Below, one piece after another: positions 16,958-25,259 of a stretch of 64,000 nucleotides of DNA. Both the position numbers and the translations under genes were made by a program. Numbering within the stretch: position 1 is the first letter of the stretch; each line of letters opens with the position of its first letter. Where the stretch lies: contig NZ_CP018153.1 in NCBI RefSeq assembly GCF_001889005.1, positions 2,710,001-2,774,000 of the forward strand. Reading direction: 5' to 3'. The stretch is from Christiangramia salexigens (GTDB lineage Bacteria > Bacteroidota > Bacteroidia > Flavobacteriales > Flavobacteriaceae). The notes beneath the pieces were generated by a model. The model saw only the letters and a program-made list of their open reading frames with translations. It did no database searches and had not been told where the DNA came from.

Positions 16958-18178
16958 GTGAAAACTTATAATGAAACTGTTGAATGGATGTTTCAACAGC
17001 TACCCATGTATCAACGTGTGGGGAAACAAGCTTTTAAAAAAGATCTTTCCAATACATTAAAACTCGCGGAACATTTAAACCATCCTGAAAAAAAATTCAG
17101 ATCTATTCACGTTGGTGGTACCAATGGTAAAGGCTCTGTGAGCCATATGCTGGCTTCCGTTTTTCAGGAGGCGGGATATAAAACCGGTTTATATACATCA
17201 CCACATCTTAAGGATTTTAGGGAGAGGATAAGGGTTAACGGTGAGATGATCCCTGAACAAAAGGTGGTGAATTTTATAGATAGCAATAAGGAGTTCCTGG
17301 AAGCTAATTCTTTAAGTTTTTTTGAAATGAGTGTAGGAATGGCTTTCGATCATTTCGCAAAGGAAAAGGTGGATATCGCTATTATTGAAGTAGGACTGGG
17401 AGGTAGACTGGATTCTACTAATATCATTAGACCTGAACTATCTGTAATTACCAATATAGGGAAAGATCATACCGCTTTTCTAGGGAACACTTACCCTGCA
17501 ATCGCCTTTGAAAAAGCCGGTATTATAAAAAAGTCAGTACCTGTTGTTATTGGTGAGAAACATCCTGAAACTGTTGAGGTTTTTAAAGAAAAAGCCGGCG
17601 CTGAATCGTCTAAGATCTATTTTGCTGAAGATTTTAAGTTCCAGAGCCTTGCTTCGGATCTTAAGGGGTTTTATCAGAAGAAAAATGTGAATACCGTTTT
17701 AACTGCTTTGAAAGTCCTTAAAGATAAGGACTGGTTAATTTCTGAGGAGGTAGTTGAAACTGCATTGCTTAAAGTCAAAGAAAATACCGGCTTAAGAGGA
17801 CGTTGGGATATTTTAAGTTCCCGGCCAGAAGTTATTTGCGATACAGCTCATAACAGAGAAGGACTTGAAATCGTGATGGATCAGTTAAAAGCTGAAAAAT
17901 TCAATAAGCTCCATATTGTTATGGGTGTAGTGAACGATAAAGACCTGTCAACTATTTTACCTTTATTTCCCAAAAATGCGTTCTATTACTTTTGCAAGCC
18001 TGATGTGCCAAGGGGGCTAGACGCTAATAATCTCCAAAAAGAAGCGGCTAAATTTGGTCTGAAAGGGAAAACTTATAATAGTGTTCTGGAAGCCTTCAGG
18101 GCAGCCAAAATTACTGCTGATGCTGAGGATCTTATATATATTGGAGGTAGCAATTTTACAGTGGCAGAAGTATTATAA
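16958..18178 (+). CDS. folC: Bifunctional folylpolyglutamate/dihydrofolate synthase
   Basis: The 406-aa protein is a Mur-ligase-like ATP enzyme. It has the P-loop GGTNGKGSVSH near residue 50, the TSPHL folate-loop motif, the segment IIEVGLGGRLDSTN with family acidic residues, and the C-terminal motif CDTAHNREG. It adds glutamate to folates, and in many bacteria also to dihydropteroate. The only sensible start is GTG at 16958, directly after the TAA of the TonB-like gene; a nearby ATG at 16971 is out of frame. That spacing of zero bases points to translation coupled to the exbB-exbD-tonB cluster. Functional linkage to TonB is unlikely; it is probably just carried in the same transcript. Confidence 0.93.
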   Translation: MKTYNETVEWMFQQLPMYQRVGKQAFKKDLSNTLKLAEHLNHPEKKFRSIHVGGTNGKGSVSHMLASVFQEAGYKTGLYTSPHLKDFRERIRVNGEMIPEQKVVNFIDSNKEFLEANSLSFFEMSVGMAFDHFAKEKVDIAIIEVGLGGRLDSTNIIRPELSVITNIGKDHTAFLGNTYPAIAFEKAGIIKKSVPVVIGEKHPETVEVFKEKAGAESSKIYFAEDFKFQSLASDLKGFYQKKNVNTVLTALKVLKDKDWLISEEVVETALLKVKENTGLRGRWDILSSRPEVICDTAHNREGLEIVMDQLKAEKFNKLHIVMGVVNDKDLSTILPLFPKNAFYYFCKPDVPRGLDANNLQKEAAKFGLKGKTYNSVLEAFRAAKITADAEDLIYIGGSNFTVAEVL

Positions 18179-18209
18179 TTCCGTGTGTGGATCTTAATCA
18201 AATTTGGAC

Positions 18210-18217
18210 TATATTTG
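18210..18217 (+). promoter_or_regulatory. Putative -7 box upstream of the duplicated-domain secreted protein
   Basis: TATATTTG fits TANNTTTG exactly. It lies 123 bases before ATG 18341, so its transcript would have a leader of more than 100 bases. Confidence 0.45.
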
Positions 18218-18340
18218 TAAATCGCTGTTTTTAAGATGATTATGTTTTAATTTGCTTTTTACTTCATAATTATTTCCCCTGCCTACGTCATGAGTTGATG
18301 CTTTAGCTATGAATTAGTATTCACTAAAAATCAACTGAAA

Positions 18341-19162
18341 ATGAAAACAATTTCTAAACTTTTAATTATTGCAATTTTGCTTTCCCTCAGCGGAAATGTG
18401 ATGAGCCAGGACCAATCTCAGGAGGAATTCACTCCGGTGTATATTACAATGACCAAAACCTATTGGAGTGACGATCCAGACCTTGATCGCTCAGATTGGC
18501 TGAAGGTCGAAAAGGAGTATTTTGATAAGGTTACCAAGAAGAATGAGCTTATCATGTCTTCCGGCTTCTATACGCATTATTTCACCGGTGATAATTCTGA
18601 AGTATTGCTTGTAAATGTCTATCGTAATTGGGCAGATATTGAAATGGCCAATGAGATTAATCAGGCATTAATCGAAGAGGCCTGGCCAGATGAAAAAGAA
18701 AGAAAAGCTTTTTTTGATAAGCAGAGTAGTTATTATAGTGCAGATCACAGTGACGAGATCTATTCTACTATGCGTTATATGATCCCGGAACTGCCAGATA
18801 ATGGTAAGTCGCGTATATTCTATATAAGAAGTAGTAATCTTGCAATGGATGGGAAAGGCTCTCCTGCAAAATTCAGAGAATATTACGAGAAGGTTACCAA
18901 AAAGTCAAAGAATTTAAAAGGTTATTATACTCATAGACATTTATGGGGAGCTAATAGTCGTGAGATGAATGAAGTTTTTGTCTTTGATAAATTGGCAGAT
19001 ATTGAAACATTCTTTGAGGAAGAGCAGGAATTAGTGGCGACTTCCTGGACTGATGAAAAGGAAAGATCTGCTTTCCTGAAAGAAATGGGACTAAATTTTA
19101 CAGGAAAACATGGAGACTATATTTATAGGAACATACCGGAATTAAGAAAAACCGGAAACTAA
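18341..19162 (+). CDS. Secreted protein of unknown function with two copies of one domain
   Basis: I do not recognise a named family. The 273-aa product has a signal peptide (about residues 1-22, ending NVMSQ). The rest is two related halves: residues about 50-150 and 168-268 share the elements YFDKVTKK / YYEKVTKK, GFYTH / GYYTH, WADIE / LADIE, DEKERKAF / DEKERSAF and IPEL at each end. Each half is about 100 aa with a beta-alpha pattern that could be a dimeric alpha/beta barrel fold (monooxygenase or stress-response like), in which case the fusion would make an internal pseudo-dimer. That fold is inference. There is no lipobox, so the protein is likely periplasmic or secreted. It stands alone between folC and the tRNA cluster. 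Confidence 0.75.
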   Translation: MKTISKLLIIAILLSLSGNVMSQDQSQEEFTPVYITMTKTYWSDDPDLDRSDWLKVEKEYFDKVTKKNELIMSSGFYTHYFTGDNSEVLLVNVYRNWADIEMANEINQALIEEAWPDEKERKAFFDKQSSYYSADHSDEIYSTMRYMIPELPDNGKSRIFYIRSSNLAMDGKGSPAKFREYYEKVTKKSKNLKGYYTHRHLWGANSREMNEVFVFDKLADIETFFEEEQELVATSWTDEKERSAFLKEMGLNFTGKHGDYIYRNIPELRKTGN

Positions 19163-19168
19163 AAATCT

Positions 19169-19204
19169 GGCCCTGAGCTTCTTAGTTTGGGGCCTTTGTT
19201 TTAA
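19169..19204 (+). terminator. Probable terminator after the duplicated-domain gene
   Basis: GGCCC and GGGCC arms enclose an inner CTGAG/CTTAG stem, followed by a T-rich stretch. The pairing is imperfect. Confidence 0.5.
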
Positions 19205-19260
19205 TTAAATACAGGCTTATTTAATTCAAAAAAAATAATTCATTTTTCATCAAATTTGTT

Positions 19261-19290
19261 TTGTGTAATTGAAAATCTAGTCTATATTTG
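19261..19290 (+). promoter_or_regulatory. Bacteroidetes-type promoter of the first tRNA-Val
   Basis: TTG at 19261-19263 and TATATTTG at 19283-19290 are 19 bases apart, matching the TTG-N17..23-TANNTTTG consensus. The tRNA begins 17 bases downstream of the box. Confidence 0.7.
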
Positions 19291-19307
19291 CATCCGCATT
19301 GACGCAA

Positions 19308-19382
19308 GGGCGCGTAGCTCAGTTGGTTCAGAGCACTTGGTTTACACCCAAGGGGTCAGGGGTTCGAATCCCTTCGCGCCCA
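19308..19382 (+). tRNA. tRNA-Val (anticodon TAC)
   Basis: A 75-nt cloverleaf is visible: acceptor stem GGGCGCG/CGCGCCC, D-arm GCTC/GAGC, anticodon stem CTTGG/CCAAG with loop TTTACAC (anticodon TAC, reads GTN codons for valine), and T-arm AGGGG/CCCTT with TTCGAAT loop. The discriminator is A. CCA is not encoded and must be added after transcription. Confidence 0.97.
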
Positions 19383-19392
19383 CAGAATATTG

Positions 19393-19422
19393 AAAGGCTT
19401 CCCAGACGGGAGGCCTTTTTTT
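19393..19422 (+). terminator. Terminator of the first tRNA-Val
   Basis: An 11-bp stem AAAGGCTTCCC/GGGAGGCCTTT with a 4-base loop is followed by a run of T. Confidence 0.85.
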
Positions 19423-19480
19423 ATGTCTTAATTTTTAAATAAAATCTTTAATAATTTTACCTGTGGTAATTGATTTTTGA

Positions 19481-19488
19481 TATATTTG
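19481..19488 (+). promoter_or_regulatory. -7 box of the second tRNA-Val
   Basis: TATATTTG lies 17 bases before the second tRNA-Val, at the same distance as in the first copy; the -33 element is weak. Confidence 0.6.
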
Positions 19489-19505
19489 CATCCGCATTAA
19501 CGCAC

Positions 19506-19580
19506 GGGCGCGTAGCTCAGTTGGTTCAGAGCACTTGGTTTACACCCAAGGGGTCAGGGGTTCGAATCCCTTCGCGCCCA
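19506..19580 (+). tRNA. tRNA-Val (anticodon TAC), second identical copy
   Basis: The 75-nt sequence is identical to the tRNA at 19308-19382. The flanks are also alike: CATCCGCATT before it and CACAGAATAT plus a terminator hairpin after it, offset by 198 bp. The whole promoter-gene-terminator unit has been duplicated in tandem. Confidence 0.97.
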
Positions 19581-19590
19581 CAGAATATGG

Positions 19591-19619
19591 AAAGGCTTCC
19601 CAAACGGGAGGCCTTTTTT
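19591..19619 (+). terminator. Terminator of the second tRNA-Val
   Basis: The stem AAAGGCTTCCC/GGGAGGCCTTT with an AAAC loop and following T-run nearly repeats the first tRNA terminator. Confidence 0.85.
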
Positions 19620-19735
19620 GTTTTGGACTGTTATAGCCTTTAAATGATTTGACTTATTTTTAATATTGTGTCAATTTATGTACATATCCTTTTCTCAAAA
19701 AAACTTGATCGTTATTATATAAGTTCCTTTGGTTT

Positions 19736-19778
19736 CACAGAAATTAAAAAGGCTTCCATTTAGGAGGTCTTATTTTTT
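19736..19778 (+). pseudogene. Relic of a third tRNA-Val unit (3' flank and decayed terminator only)
   Basis: The sequence begins CACAGAAAT and continues with AAAAGGCTTCC, a short loop, GGAGG and a T-run, which follows the same order as the 3' flanks of both tRNA-Val(TAC) genes. No tRNA body precedes it. The best reading is a third tandem copy that lost its tRNA and is decaying; chance similarity is possible. Confidence 0.5.
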
Positions 19779-19824
19779 GCTTAAAAATTATCTGATTGTT
19801 TTAACTGCCGAATCGGCATTTTGA

Positions 19825-19832
19825 TATATTTG
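19825..19832 (+). promoter_or_regulatory. -7 box of tRNA-Val(GAC)
   Basis: TATATTTG lies 11 bases before the tRNA. A short inverted repeat TGCCGAATCGGCA sits just upstream. Confidence 0.55.
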
Positions 19833-19843
19833 TGAAGCTGAAT

Positions 19844-19918
19844 GGGTGATTAGCTCAGTTGGTTCAGAGCACTACCTTGACAGGGTAGGGGTCACTGGTT
19901 CGAATCCAGTATCACTCA
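19844..19918 (+). tRNA. tRNA-Val (anticodon GAC)
   Basis: A 75-nt cloverleaf: acceptor GGGTGAT/ATCACTC (one G-T pair), D-arm GCTC/GAGC, anticodon stem CTACC/GGTAG with loop TTGACAG (anticodon GAC, reads GTC and GTT), T-arm ACTGG/CCAGT with TTCGAAT. Discriminator A, no encoded CCA. With the two TAC copies it gives a complete valine set in one place. Confidence 0.96.
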
Positions 19919-19931
19919 CGAAATATGCAAT

Positions 19932-19965
19932 AACAGCCTCTTAGAAGATAACTTAAGAGGCTGTT
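19932..19965. terminator. Terminator between tRNA-Val(GAC) and convergent murF
   Basis: A perfect 12-bp stem AACAGCCTCTTA/TAAGAGGCTGTT with a 10-base loop is followed by T-rich sequence on the plus strand. It may also serve murF, whose stop codon is at 19972 on the other strand. Confidence 0.8.
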
Positions 19966-19971
19966 GTGGTT

Positions 19972-21273
19972 TTATGAAGCTTGTGTCTGTAAAGATTCCA
20001 AAACTCTCTCTAAAGCCATGCCTCGCGATCCTTTAATTAAAAAGTAGCAATTCTGAAAATCACTTTCTTTTAAGTGATCTTTTAGGCTTTCTATATTTTT
20101 AAATTTGAATATGAAATCATTGCTTGTCGTGGTAGATCTGAAATTTTCACCAAGCAGATAGGTTTCAGAAAAGTTGCTGTTCTCTATAAAATTAACGATT
20201 ACCTGGTGCTCAGTGGCCGCTGCGCTTCCAAGCTCAAACATATCACCCAGGATAACTATTTTTTGGTGTTTGGTCTTTAAATTTCTAAAATTTTCCAGAG
20301 CGGCGATCATGCTTGTGGGATTCGCATTATAAGCATCCATGATGATCTTGTTTGTTCCAGATTCCAGGATCTGAGATCTGTTATTCTTTGGGTGGTACCC
20401 TGCAATGGCGTCATGGATCTGATCAAAATCAACTTTGAAATAAAGCCCAATACATAAGGCAGCTGCAATATTCGTTGAATTGTAATCTCCGGTAAGTTGA
20501 CTATTAAAATCTGTGTGGTTGTAGTTCACCTGAGCATATGGCTTACCTGTTTCATATTTAACCTTAACGTCTGCGAGTCTGCTTACGCCGAAACTAAAAG
20601 TGTGGGAGTATTGGTGGTGTTTACGCTGTACTTCGTCATCCATATTAAGGAAGATCATTTTGTGTCTTCCCTGAAGATGCCTGTAAAGTTCTGTTTTGGC
20701 TTTTATGACTCCGTCCAAACTACCAAAGCCTTCCAGGTGAGCCTTACCGAAATTGGTTATATAACCATAATCGGGATTGGCGATAGTACAAAGAAAGTCT
20801 ATTTCCAAAGGGTGGTTTGCGCCCATTTCAACAATTCCGAATTCTGTTTCCTCATCCATACTTAATAATGTAAGAGGAACTCCTATATGGTTATTGAGGT
20901 TACCAAGGGTCGCAACGGTTTTAAATCTTCTGGATAGGACGGAATTGATAAGCTCCTTGGTTGTTGTTTTTCCATTGGATCCCGTGATCGCTAGAATAGG
21001 AATGCCAAGATAGTTTCTATGGAAAATTGCTAATTGTTGAAGAGTCTTTAGTACATCCTTAACCAGAATGCATCTTAATTTATCGGTAGCATAGGTCTTA
21101 TCGTCTACTACCACGTAACTTGCGCCTTTTGCCAGTGCTTCTTCGGCGAAGAGGTTACCATTAAAGTTATCACCCTTAAGGGCGAAAAACATGCAATTTT
21201 TTCTAATCTTTCTGGTGTCTGTGCTTACACCGGAACATAATAGATACTTTTGGTGGAGTTGAGCTGTATTCAT
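19972..21273 (-). CDS. murF: UDP-N-acetylmuramoyl-tripeptide--D-alanyl-D-alanine ligase
   Basis: The 433-aa protein has the three-domain Mur ligase layout: an N-terminal UDP-substrate domain with DTRK, a central ATP domain with the P-loop GSNGKTTTKELI (near residue 105) and the EMGANHPLEI motif, and a C-terminal domain with DAYNANPTSM. These are the MurF-specific motifs. It adds D-Ala-D-Ala to the UDP-MurNAc-tripeptide in the cytoplasm, the last cytoplasmic step of wall-precursor synthesis. It follows gldJ on the same strand with a terminator-like hairpin in between. The murF-gldJ arrangement is familiar in flavobacteria. Confidence 0.95.
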   Translation of the reverse strand: MNTAQLHQKYLLCSGVSTDTRKIRKNCMFFALKGDNFNGNLFAEEALAKGASYVVVDDKTYATDKLRCILVKDVLKTLQQLAIFHRNYLGIPILAITGSNGKTTTKELINSVLSRRFKTVATLGNLNNHIGVPLTLLSMDEETEFGIVEMGANHPLEIDFLCTIANPDYGYITNFGKAHLEGFGSLDGVIKAKTELYRHLQGRHKMIFLNMDDEVQRKHHQYSHTFSFGVSRLADVKVKYETGKPYAQVNYNHTDFNSQLTGDYNSTNIAAALCIGLYFKVDFDQIHDAIAGYHPKNNRSQILESGTNKIIMDAYNANPTSMIAALENFRNLKTKHQKIVILGDMFELGSAAATEHQVIVNFIENSNFSETYLLGENFRSTTTSNDFIFKFKNIESLKDHLKESDFQNCYFLIKGSRGMALERVLESLQTQAS

Positions 21274-21290
21274 AAAATAAAACTATAAAA

Positions 21291-21315
21291 AAAGCCCTAA
21301 ACTAGTTAGGGCTTT
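21291..21315 (-). terminator. Terminator after gldJ
   Basis: A 10-bp stem AAAGCCCTAA/TTAGGGCTTT with a 5-base loop is followed, read on the minus strand, by a run of seven T. It may reduce read-through into murF. Confidence 0.8.
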
Positions 21316-21338
21316 AAGTAATATTTATGTGAAGCAAT

Positions 21339-23027
21339 TTATTTACTTCTCGCAGTTTTATTTTTATCAAGTGATTTTGATCCTACACGAGACATAGCGT
21401 TTCTAAATCCGATATAATCAGTTGCCATATCCTGCGGGAAGAATCTTCTTTGTGCAGGGTCTAACCAGTAAGCTCGGTCTCTCCAGCTTCCTCCTTTATA
21501 AACTCTTACTTCATTACTTATAAGAGTTGTTCTTTTTTCTTTGTCATAACCTCTCTCTTCTATCTTGGAAGTGCTATCGCTATAAGCATAGTTCTTATAG
21601 GTCGGCGAGTTGTACATCCTTTTTGAAGGGTCATCTTCAGTTTCCTGGAAAGGCTGATAATATCTGCTTGAGCTTTTATCGCCATCACGGAAGTCTCTTT
21701 GGTCGCTTTCTGTAAAGTTAGTTCTCATATAAGTATCTTCCTTAGTCATTGCTACCTGTGCAATTTCTCCCGGTAGATTTCTTGCTACGAGTTTTCCGTT
21801 GCTTAAAGTATCGTATACGATATCATCAGTGCCAACGATCTTTACAGTTCCATCTTCATTTATTGCGTGTTTTGTGTAAACGTTACCACGGTAATAGTTG
21901 AAGTCGTTGAATTCATCATCTACGATAGGTCTGTAAACATCCGCTACCCATTCAGAAACGTTACCTGCCATATCATACAAGCCAAAATCGTTAGGCTCGT
22001 AAGATTTTACTTCAGCAGTAATATCTGCACCGTCATCACTCCATCCTGCGATACCTCCGTAATCACCATCTCCTTGTTTGAAGTTGGCTAACTGATCACC
22101 CATTTTCTTAACATTACCATTTCTGGTGTATTGTCCATCCCATGGGTATTTCTTTCTACCACGGTAAGCATTATAATTTCGGATTCCAACCAGACCTAAA
22201 GCTGCGTATTCCCATTCAGCCTCAGTTGGAAGTCTGTATTCAGGATAGATAAGTCCACTTTCTCTTCCCGGATATACCTTTTTTATAGGATTACCAGCTT
22301 CATTTGTGTTCTCTAACCTGTCCTGAGATTTTTTTCCACCCTGGCTAATTTCGGTATTCCCGCCATAAGCTTTGCTTGGTGAATTAATATAAGTGTCGGT
22401 GCTAAAAGTGGAAGAAGCGCTGGCATCAGTTATGTGTGCACCTTCCTTGATAAAACCTTCCTCTTCAAGTCTGTACTCATTAACCCTGTCTGTTCTCCAC
22501 TTACTGAATTCAACAGCCTGGATCCAGCTAACACCAACTACAGGATATTCTGCATAAGCTGGGTGACGAAGATAATTAGTGACCATTGTCTCATTGTAGC
22601 CTAAGCGGTTTCTCCATACTAATGTATCGGGAAGAGCGCCGGTATAAATGTTCTTGTAGTTTTCTTCTGATGGAGGAAAGACCCTTCTTATCCAGTCAAG
22701 GTATTCCAGGTACATCTTATTGGTAACTTCGGTTTCATCCATATAGAATGACTGAATATGCTGTTGAGTTGGAGTGTTGTTCCAATCGTGCATAGGATCA
22801 TCCTGAACGCGGCCCATAGTGTAGGTCCCGCCTTCTACAAATACAAGTCCGGGAGCTGCCTCCTGTTCTTTGAAATCTGTATTATACTGAAAACCGCCAT
22901 CCTTGGAATTAATATCCCAACCGGTAGCGCGCGAAGTGTTTTTGTAATTATTGGAGTTATTACAGCTTAGTAAGCTAGCGCCGCAAACTACAGCAATAAC
23001 GGCTTTTAAAGCTACATTCAATCTCAT
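21339..23027 (-). CDS. gldJ: Gliding motility lipoprotein GldJ
   Basis: I place the start at ATG 23027 (562 aa), behind an AAGAAGGGA leader and at the head of a lipoprotein signal peptide; an extension to TTG 23066 exists but would bury that signal. The lipobox is LLSC with Cys22. The rest is a formylglycine-generating-enzyme (FGE/sulfatase-modifying) fold: GTYTMGRV, MDETEVTN, PVVGVSWIQA, RLPTEAEWEYAA, NVSEWVADV and GGSWRDRAYW. GldJ and its paralogue GldK share this fold without enzyme function being known. GldJ is needed for gliding and for stability of the T9SS core complex. A T9SS PorV-like gene sits divergently next door, which is the usual flavobacterial arrangement. Confidence 0.95.
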   Translation of the reverse strand: MRLNVALKAVIAVVCGASLLSCNNSNNYKNTSRATGWDINSKDGGFQYNTDFKEQEAAPGLVFVEGGTYTMGRVQDDPMHDWNNTPTQQHIQSFYMDETEVTNKMYLEYLDWIRRVFPPSEENYKNIYTGALPDTLVWRNRLGYNETMVTNYLRHPAYAEYPVVGVSWIQAVEFSKWRTDRVNEYRLEEEGFIKEGAHITDASASSTFSTDTYINSPSKAYGGNTEISQGGKKSQDRLENTNEAGNPIKKVYPGRESGLIYPEYRLPTEAEWEYAALGLVGIRNYNAYRGRKKYPWDGQYTRNGNVKKMGDQLANFKQGDGDYGGIAGWSDDGADITAEVKSYEPNDFGLYDMAGNVSEWVADVYRPIVDDEFNDFNYYRGNVYTKHAINEDGTVKIVGTDDIVYDTLSNGKLVARNLPGEIAQVAMTKEDTYMRTNFTESDQRDFRDGDKSSSRYYQPFQETEDDPSKRMYNSPTYKNYAYSDSTSKIEERGYDKEKRTTLISNEVRVYKGGSWRDRAYWLDPAQRRFFPQDMATDYIGFRNAMSRVGSKSLDKNKTARSK

Positions 23028-23433
23028 AGTATTCCCTTCTTTATGATAGAAATTTAGGCCTTGCAATATACTAATTAACGCTAAATGTACAAGATTATTT
23101 TATTTATTCTAAAACCTTTTAAAATAGTATAACTATCTGATATGCTTTATGATAACTTAATTTTGTTTAATAGGCTTTTAAGTGCCTGAGGGCTTTCTAC
23201 TTATGACGTAGAATCTTGTTTAAAGATAATTTGAGAAATAGGTGTTTCGTCGTAAAAATTAACATTTTAACGCTTTAACGCAATATTGAAGAAATTTTTC
23301 AGTTATAGAAGTTAGCCTGATTTAGTCTACTTGTTCTTATAGGATTATATGCGGTTTTAAGAAAGCTTTTCATAGTTTGTTTCTTTCTTAACAGGATTAT
23401 TACTATATATTTGTTTTATCAGTAACTACGATA
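23028..23433. other. 406-bp divergent promoter region between gldJ and the porV-like gene
   Basis: No gene is seen. A -7 box for the rightward gene lies at 23406-23413 (TATATTTG, 20 bases before ATG 23434). On the left a GGGA-containing leader precedes gldJ. The remaining roughly 300 bp are AT-rich without clear repeats or stems. Confidence 0.6.
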
Positions 23434-24585
23434 ATGAAAAAAATTACATTCTTTTTATTAGGGGCAATCTTGTTTGCCGACTTTTCGCTTTTTGCACAGG
23501 AGTCCAGAGATAGAGTTATTACTACAGCTGTACCATTTCTTCTTGTTGCAGCCGATGCGCGCGCTGCTGGAATGGGAGATCAGGGGGTGGCAACTTCTGC
23601 CGATGTGTTTTCTCAGCAATGGAATCCTGCAAAATATGTCTTTTCCAAGCATGAAAATGGCGTAGCGGTATCTTATACTCCTTATTTGAGCGAAATCGTT
23701 AATGATATCTTTTTAGGAAGCTTAAATTATTACCATAGAATTGATGAGCGGAGTGCGGTTGCATCCAGTTTAAGATACTTTAGCCTTGGATCTATCGAAA
23801 CCAGAGGGACTTTTGAAGAAACTCCTATTTTGGTAAATCCTAATGAGCTAACTTTTGATGTTTCCTATGCTTTGAAGTTGAGTGAGACATTTTCTATGGC
23901 GGTTGCTGGTAGATATTTAAGATCAGATCTTGGGCTTCAGGATAATGAGGATCTTGGTGCTGCTTCGACTTTTGGAGTTGATGTAGCTGCATTTTACCAA
24001 AGTGAGCAGTTGACTCTTAGTGGTTTTGATGGTAGATGGAGATTAGGAGCGAACATAGCCAATGTTGGTCCAAAAATGAAGTACGACGATGCCGGCCAGG
24101 AAAATTTTATACCAACCAACCTGAAATTAGGAGGTGGTTTTGATTTTATATTTGATGCTCAGAATAAATTGGGTACTTATGTAGAGTTTAATAAACTTTT
24201 GGTTCCTACTCCTCAGGATTTTGATGGTGATGGGGATATAGATGCTGAAGATGATCAGGAATATAATAGTATAGGATCAATAGAAGGGGTGTTTAAATCA
24301 TTTGGAGATGCTCCCGATGGTTTTTCTGAAGAAATAAAGGAGTTTACCTGGGCTTTAGGTGCCGAGTATTGGTATCAGGATAAATTTGCCCTAAGAGCCG
24401 GGTATTTTAATGAAAGTGAAGATAAAGGATTTAGAAGATTCTTTTCTCTTGGTGCCGGATTCGCTTACGAATCTGTGATCATTGATGCCTCATATTTATT
24501 CTCAACTTCATCTGTTCCAAGTCCGTTGGAAGGTACTCTGAGGTTTGGGCTTAGCTTTAATTTTGGTGATAGTTACGCTAACTAA
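23434..24585 (+). CDS. porV: T9SS outer-membrane protein PorV (LptO) family
   Basis: The 383-aa protein has a signal peptide (to about residue 21, ending FAQ), the characteristic segment TAVPFLLVAADARAAGMGDQG directly after it, and many amphipathic beta strands ending in a terminal strand LRFGLSFNFGDSYAN. PorV belongs to the FadL-like beta-barrel group; it receives type A cargo from the SprA/Sov translocon and shuttles it to the attachment step. This fits the type A surface protein at 6419. An acidic DGDGDIDAEDDQ loop near residue 270 resembles a calcium-binding loop. It stands opposite gldJ, as in other flavobacteria. Confidence 0.88.
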   Translation: MKKITFFLLGAILFADFSLFAQESRDRVITTAVPFLLVAADARAAGMGDQGVATSADVFSQQWNPAKYVFSKHENGVAVSYTPYLSEIVNDIFLGSLNYYHRIDERSAVASSLRYFSLGSIETRGTFEETPILVNPNELTFDVSYALKLSETFSMAVAGRYLRSDLGLQDNEDLGAASTFGVDVAAFYQSEQLTLSGFDGRWRLGANIANVGPKMKYDDAGQENFIPTNLKLGGGFDFIFDAQNKLGTYVEFNKLLVPTPQDFDGDGDIDAEDDQEYNSIGSIEGVFKSFGDAPDGFSEEIKEFTWALGAEYWYQDKFALRAGYFNESEDKGFRRFFSLGAGFAYESVIIDASYLFSTSSVPSPLEGTLRFGLSFNFGDSYAN

Positions 24586-24665
24586 GTCGATTAAATACTA
24601 ATCCAGATATAATAGGGTTTGAAACTACACGGGTTTCTATTACCTTGTGTGCCCAATTTTATAAT

Positions 24666-25148
24666 ATGAAACCACTTACTATAACTTCGCAACTTGAAGT
24701 TTACGAATCGCTTGAAGATGTTCCTCAGGATGTTCAGGAGCTTATGGAAGCAGCGATTAAAGTTAGAAATTCTGCATATGCGCCATATTCCAATTTTAAA
24801 GTTGGAGCGGCAATGATTCTTGATAATAATGAGGTCGTTGTGGGTAGCAATCAGGAAAATGCTTCCTATCCCTCGGGGCTTTGTGCTGAAAGAACTGCCG
24901 TTTATTCCGCAGGGGCGAGATTTCCCGATAATGATATACTCAAAATTGCAATTACTGCTAAATCCATGCATCATCAGGTGGTTACTCCGGTTCCTCCTTG
25001 TGGAGCTTGCAGGCAGGCCTTGGTTGAATACGAGATCAAGCAAAAGAAAGCCATTGAACTGTATTTTATGGGGGAGAGCGGACAAGTTGTAAAAGCAGCC
25101 TCAGTAAGAGAGTTGCTGCCTCTTGTATTTGATAATTCCTGTCTATAA
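24666..25148 (+). CDS. cdd: Cytidine deaminase
   Basis: The 160-aa product starts at ATG 24666; the longer frame from 24645 begins with an unlikely start inside the probable promoter. It has the zinc and catalytic motifs of the small tetrameric cytidine deaminases: GLCAERTAV (zinc cysteine plus proton-shuttle glutamate) and PPCGACRQAL (two zinc cysteines). An AYAPYSNFKVGAA motif binds the nucleoside. It converts cytidine and deoxycytidine to uridine and deoxyuridine for salvage. It lies between porV and pdhA with its own spacing, and the order porV-cdd-pdhA is common in this family of bacteria. Confidence 0.95.
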   Translation: MKPLTITSQLEVYESLEDVPQDVQELMEAAIKVRNSAYAPYSNFKVGAAMILDNNEVVVGSNQENASYPSGLCAERTAVYSAGARFPDNDILKIAITAKSMHHQVVTPVPPCGACRQALVEYEIKQKKAIELYFMGESGQVVKAASVRELLPLVFDNSCL

Positions 25149-25200
25149 GGTTTTCGTGATTTTTTGGCCTAAAACTGTTTTCGTTTCTTGCTGAAAATAG

Positions 25201-25208
25201 TATTTTTG
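25201..25208 (+). promoter_or_regulatory. Putative -7 box of pdhA-pdhC
   Basis: TATTTTTG fits TANNTTTG and lies 51 bases before ATG 25260. Confidence 0.5.
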
Positions 25209-25259
25209 TTCTCCGCTTGGCAAAACCAATCTGTCTGGCCTTTTAAATAAAGAATTTAG

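Noticed and set aside
19308..19918. tRNA array as a site for an integrated element
   Set aside because: No integrase gene or direct-repeat attachment site is seen on either side; the relic fits simple tandem duplication.
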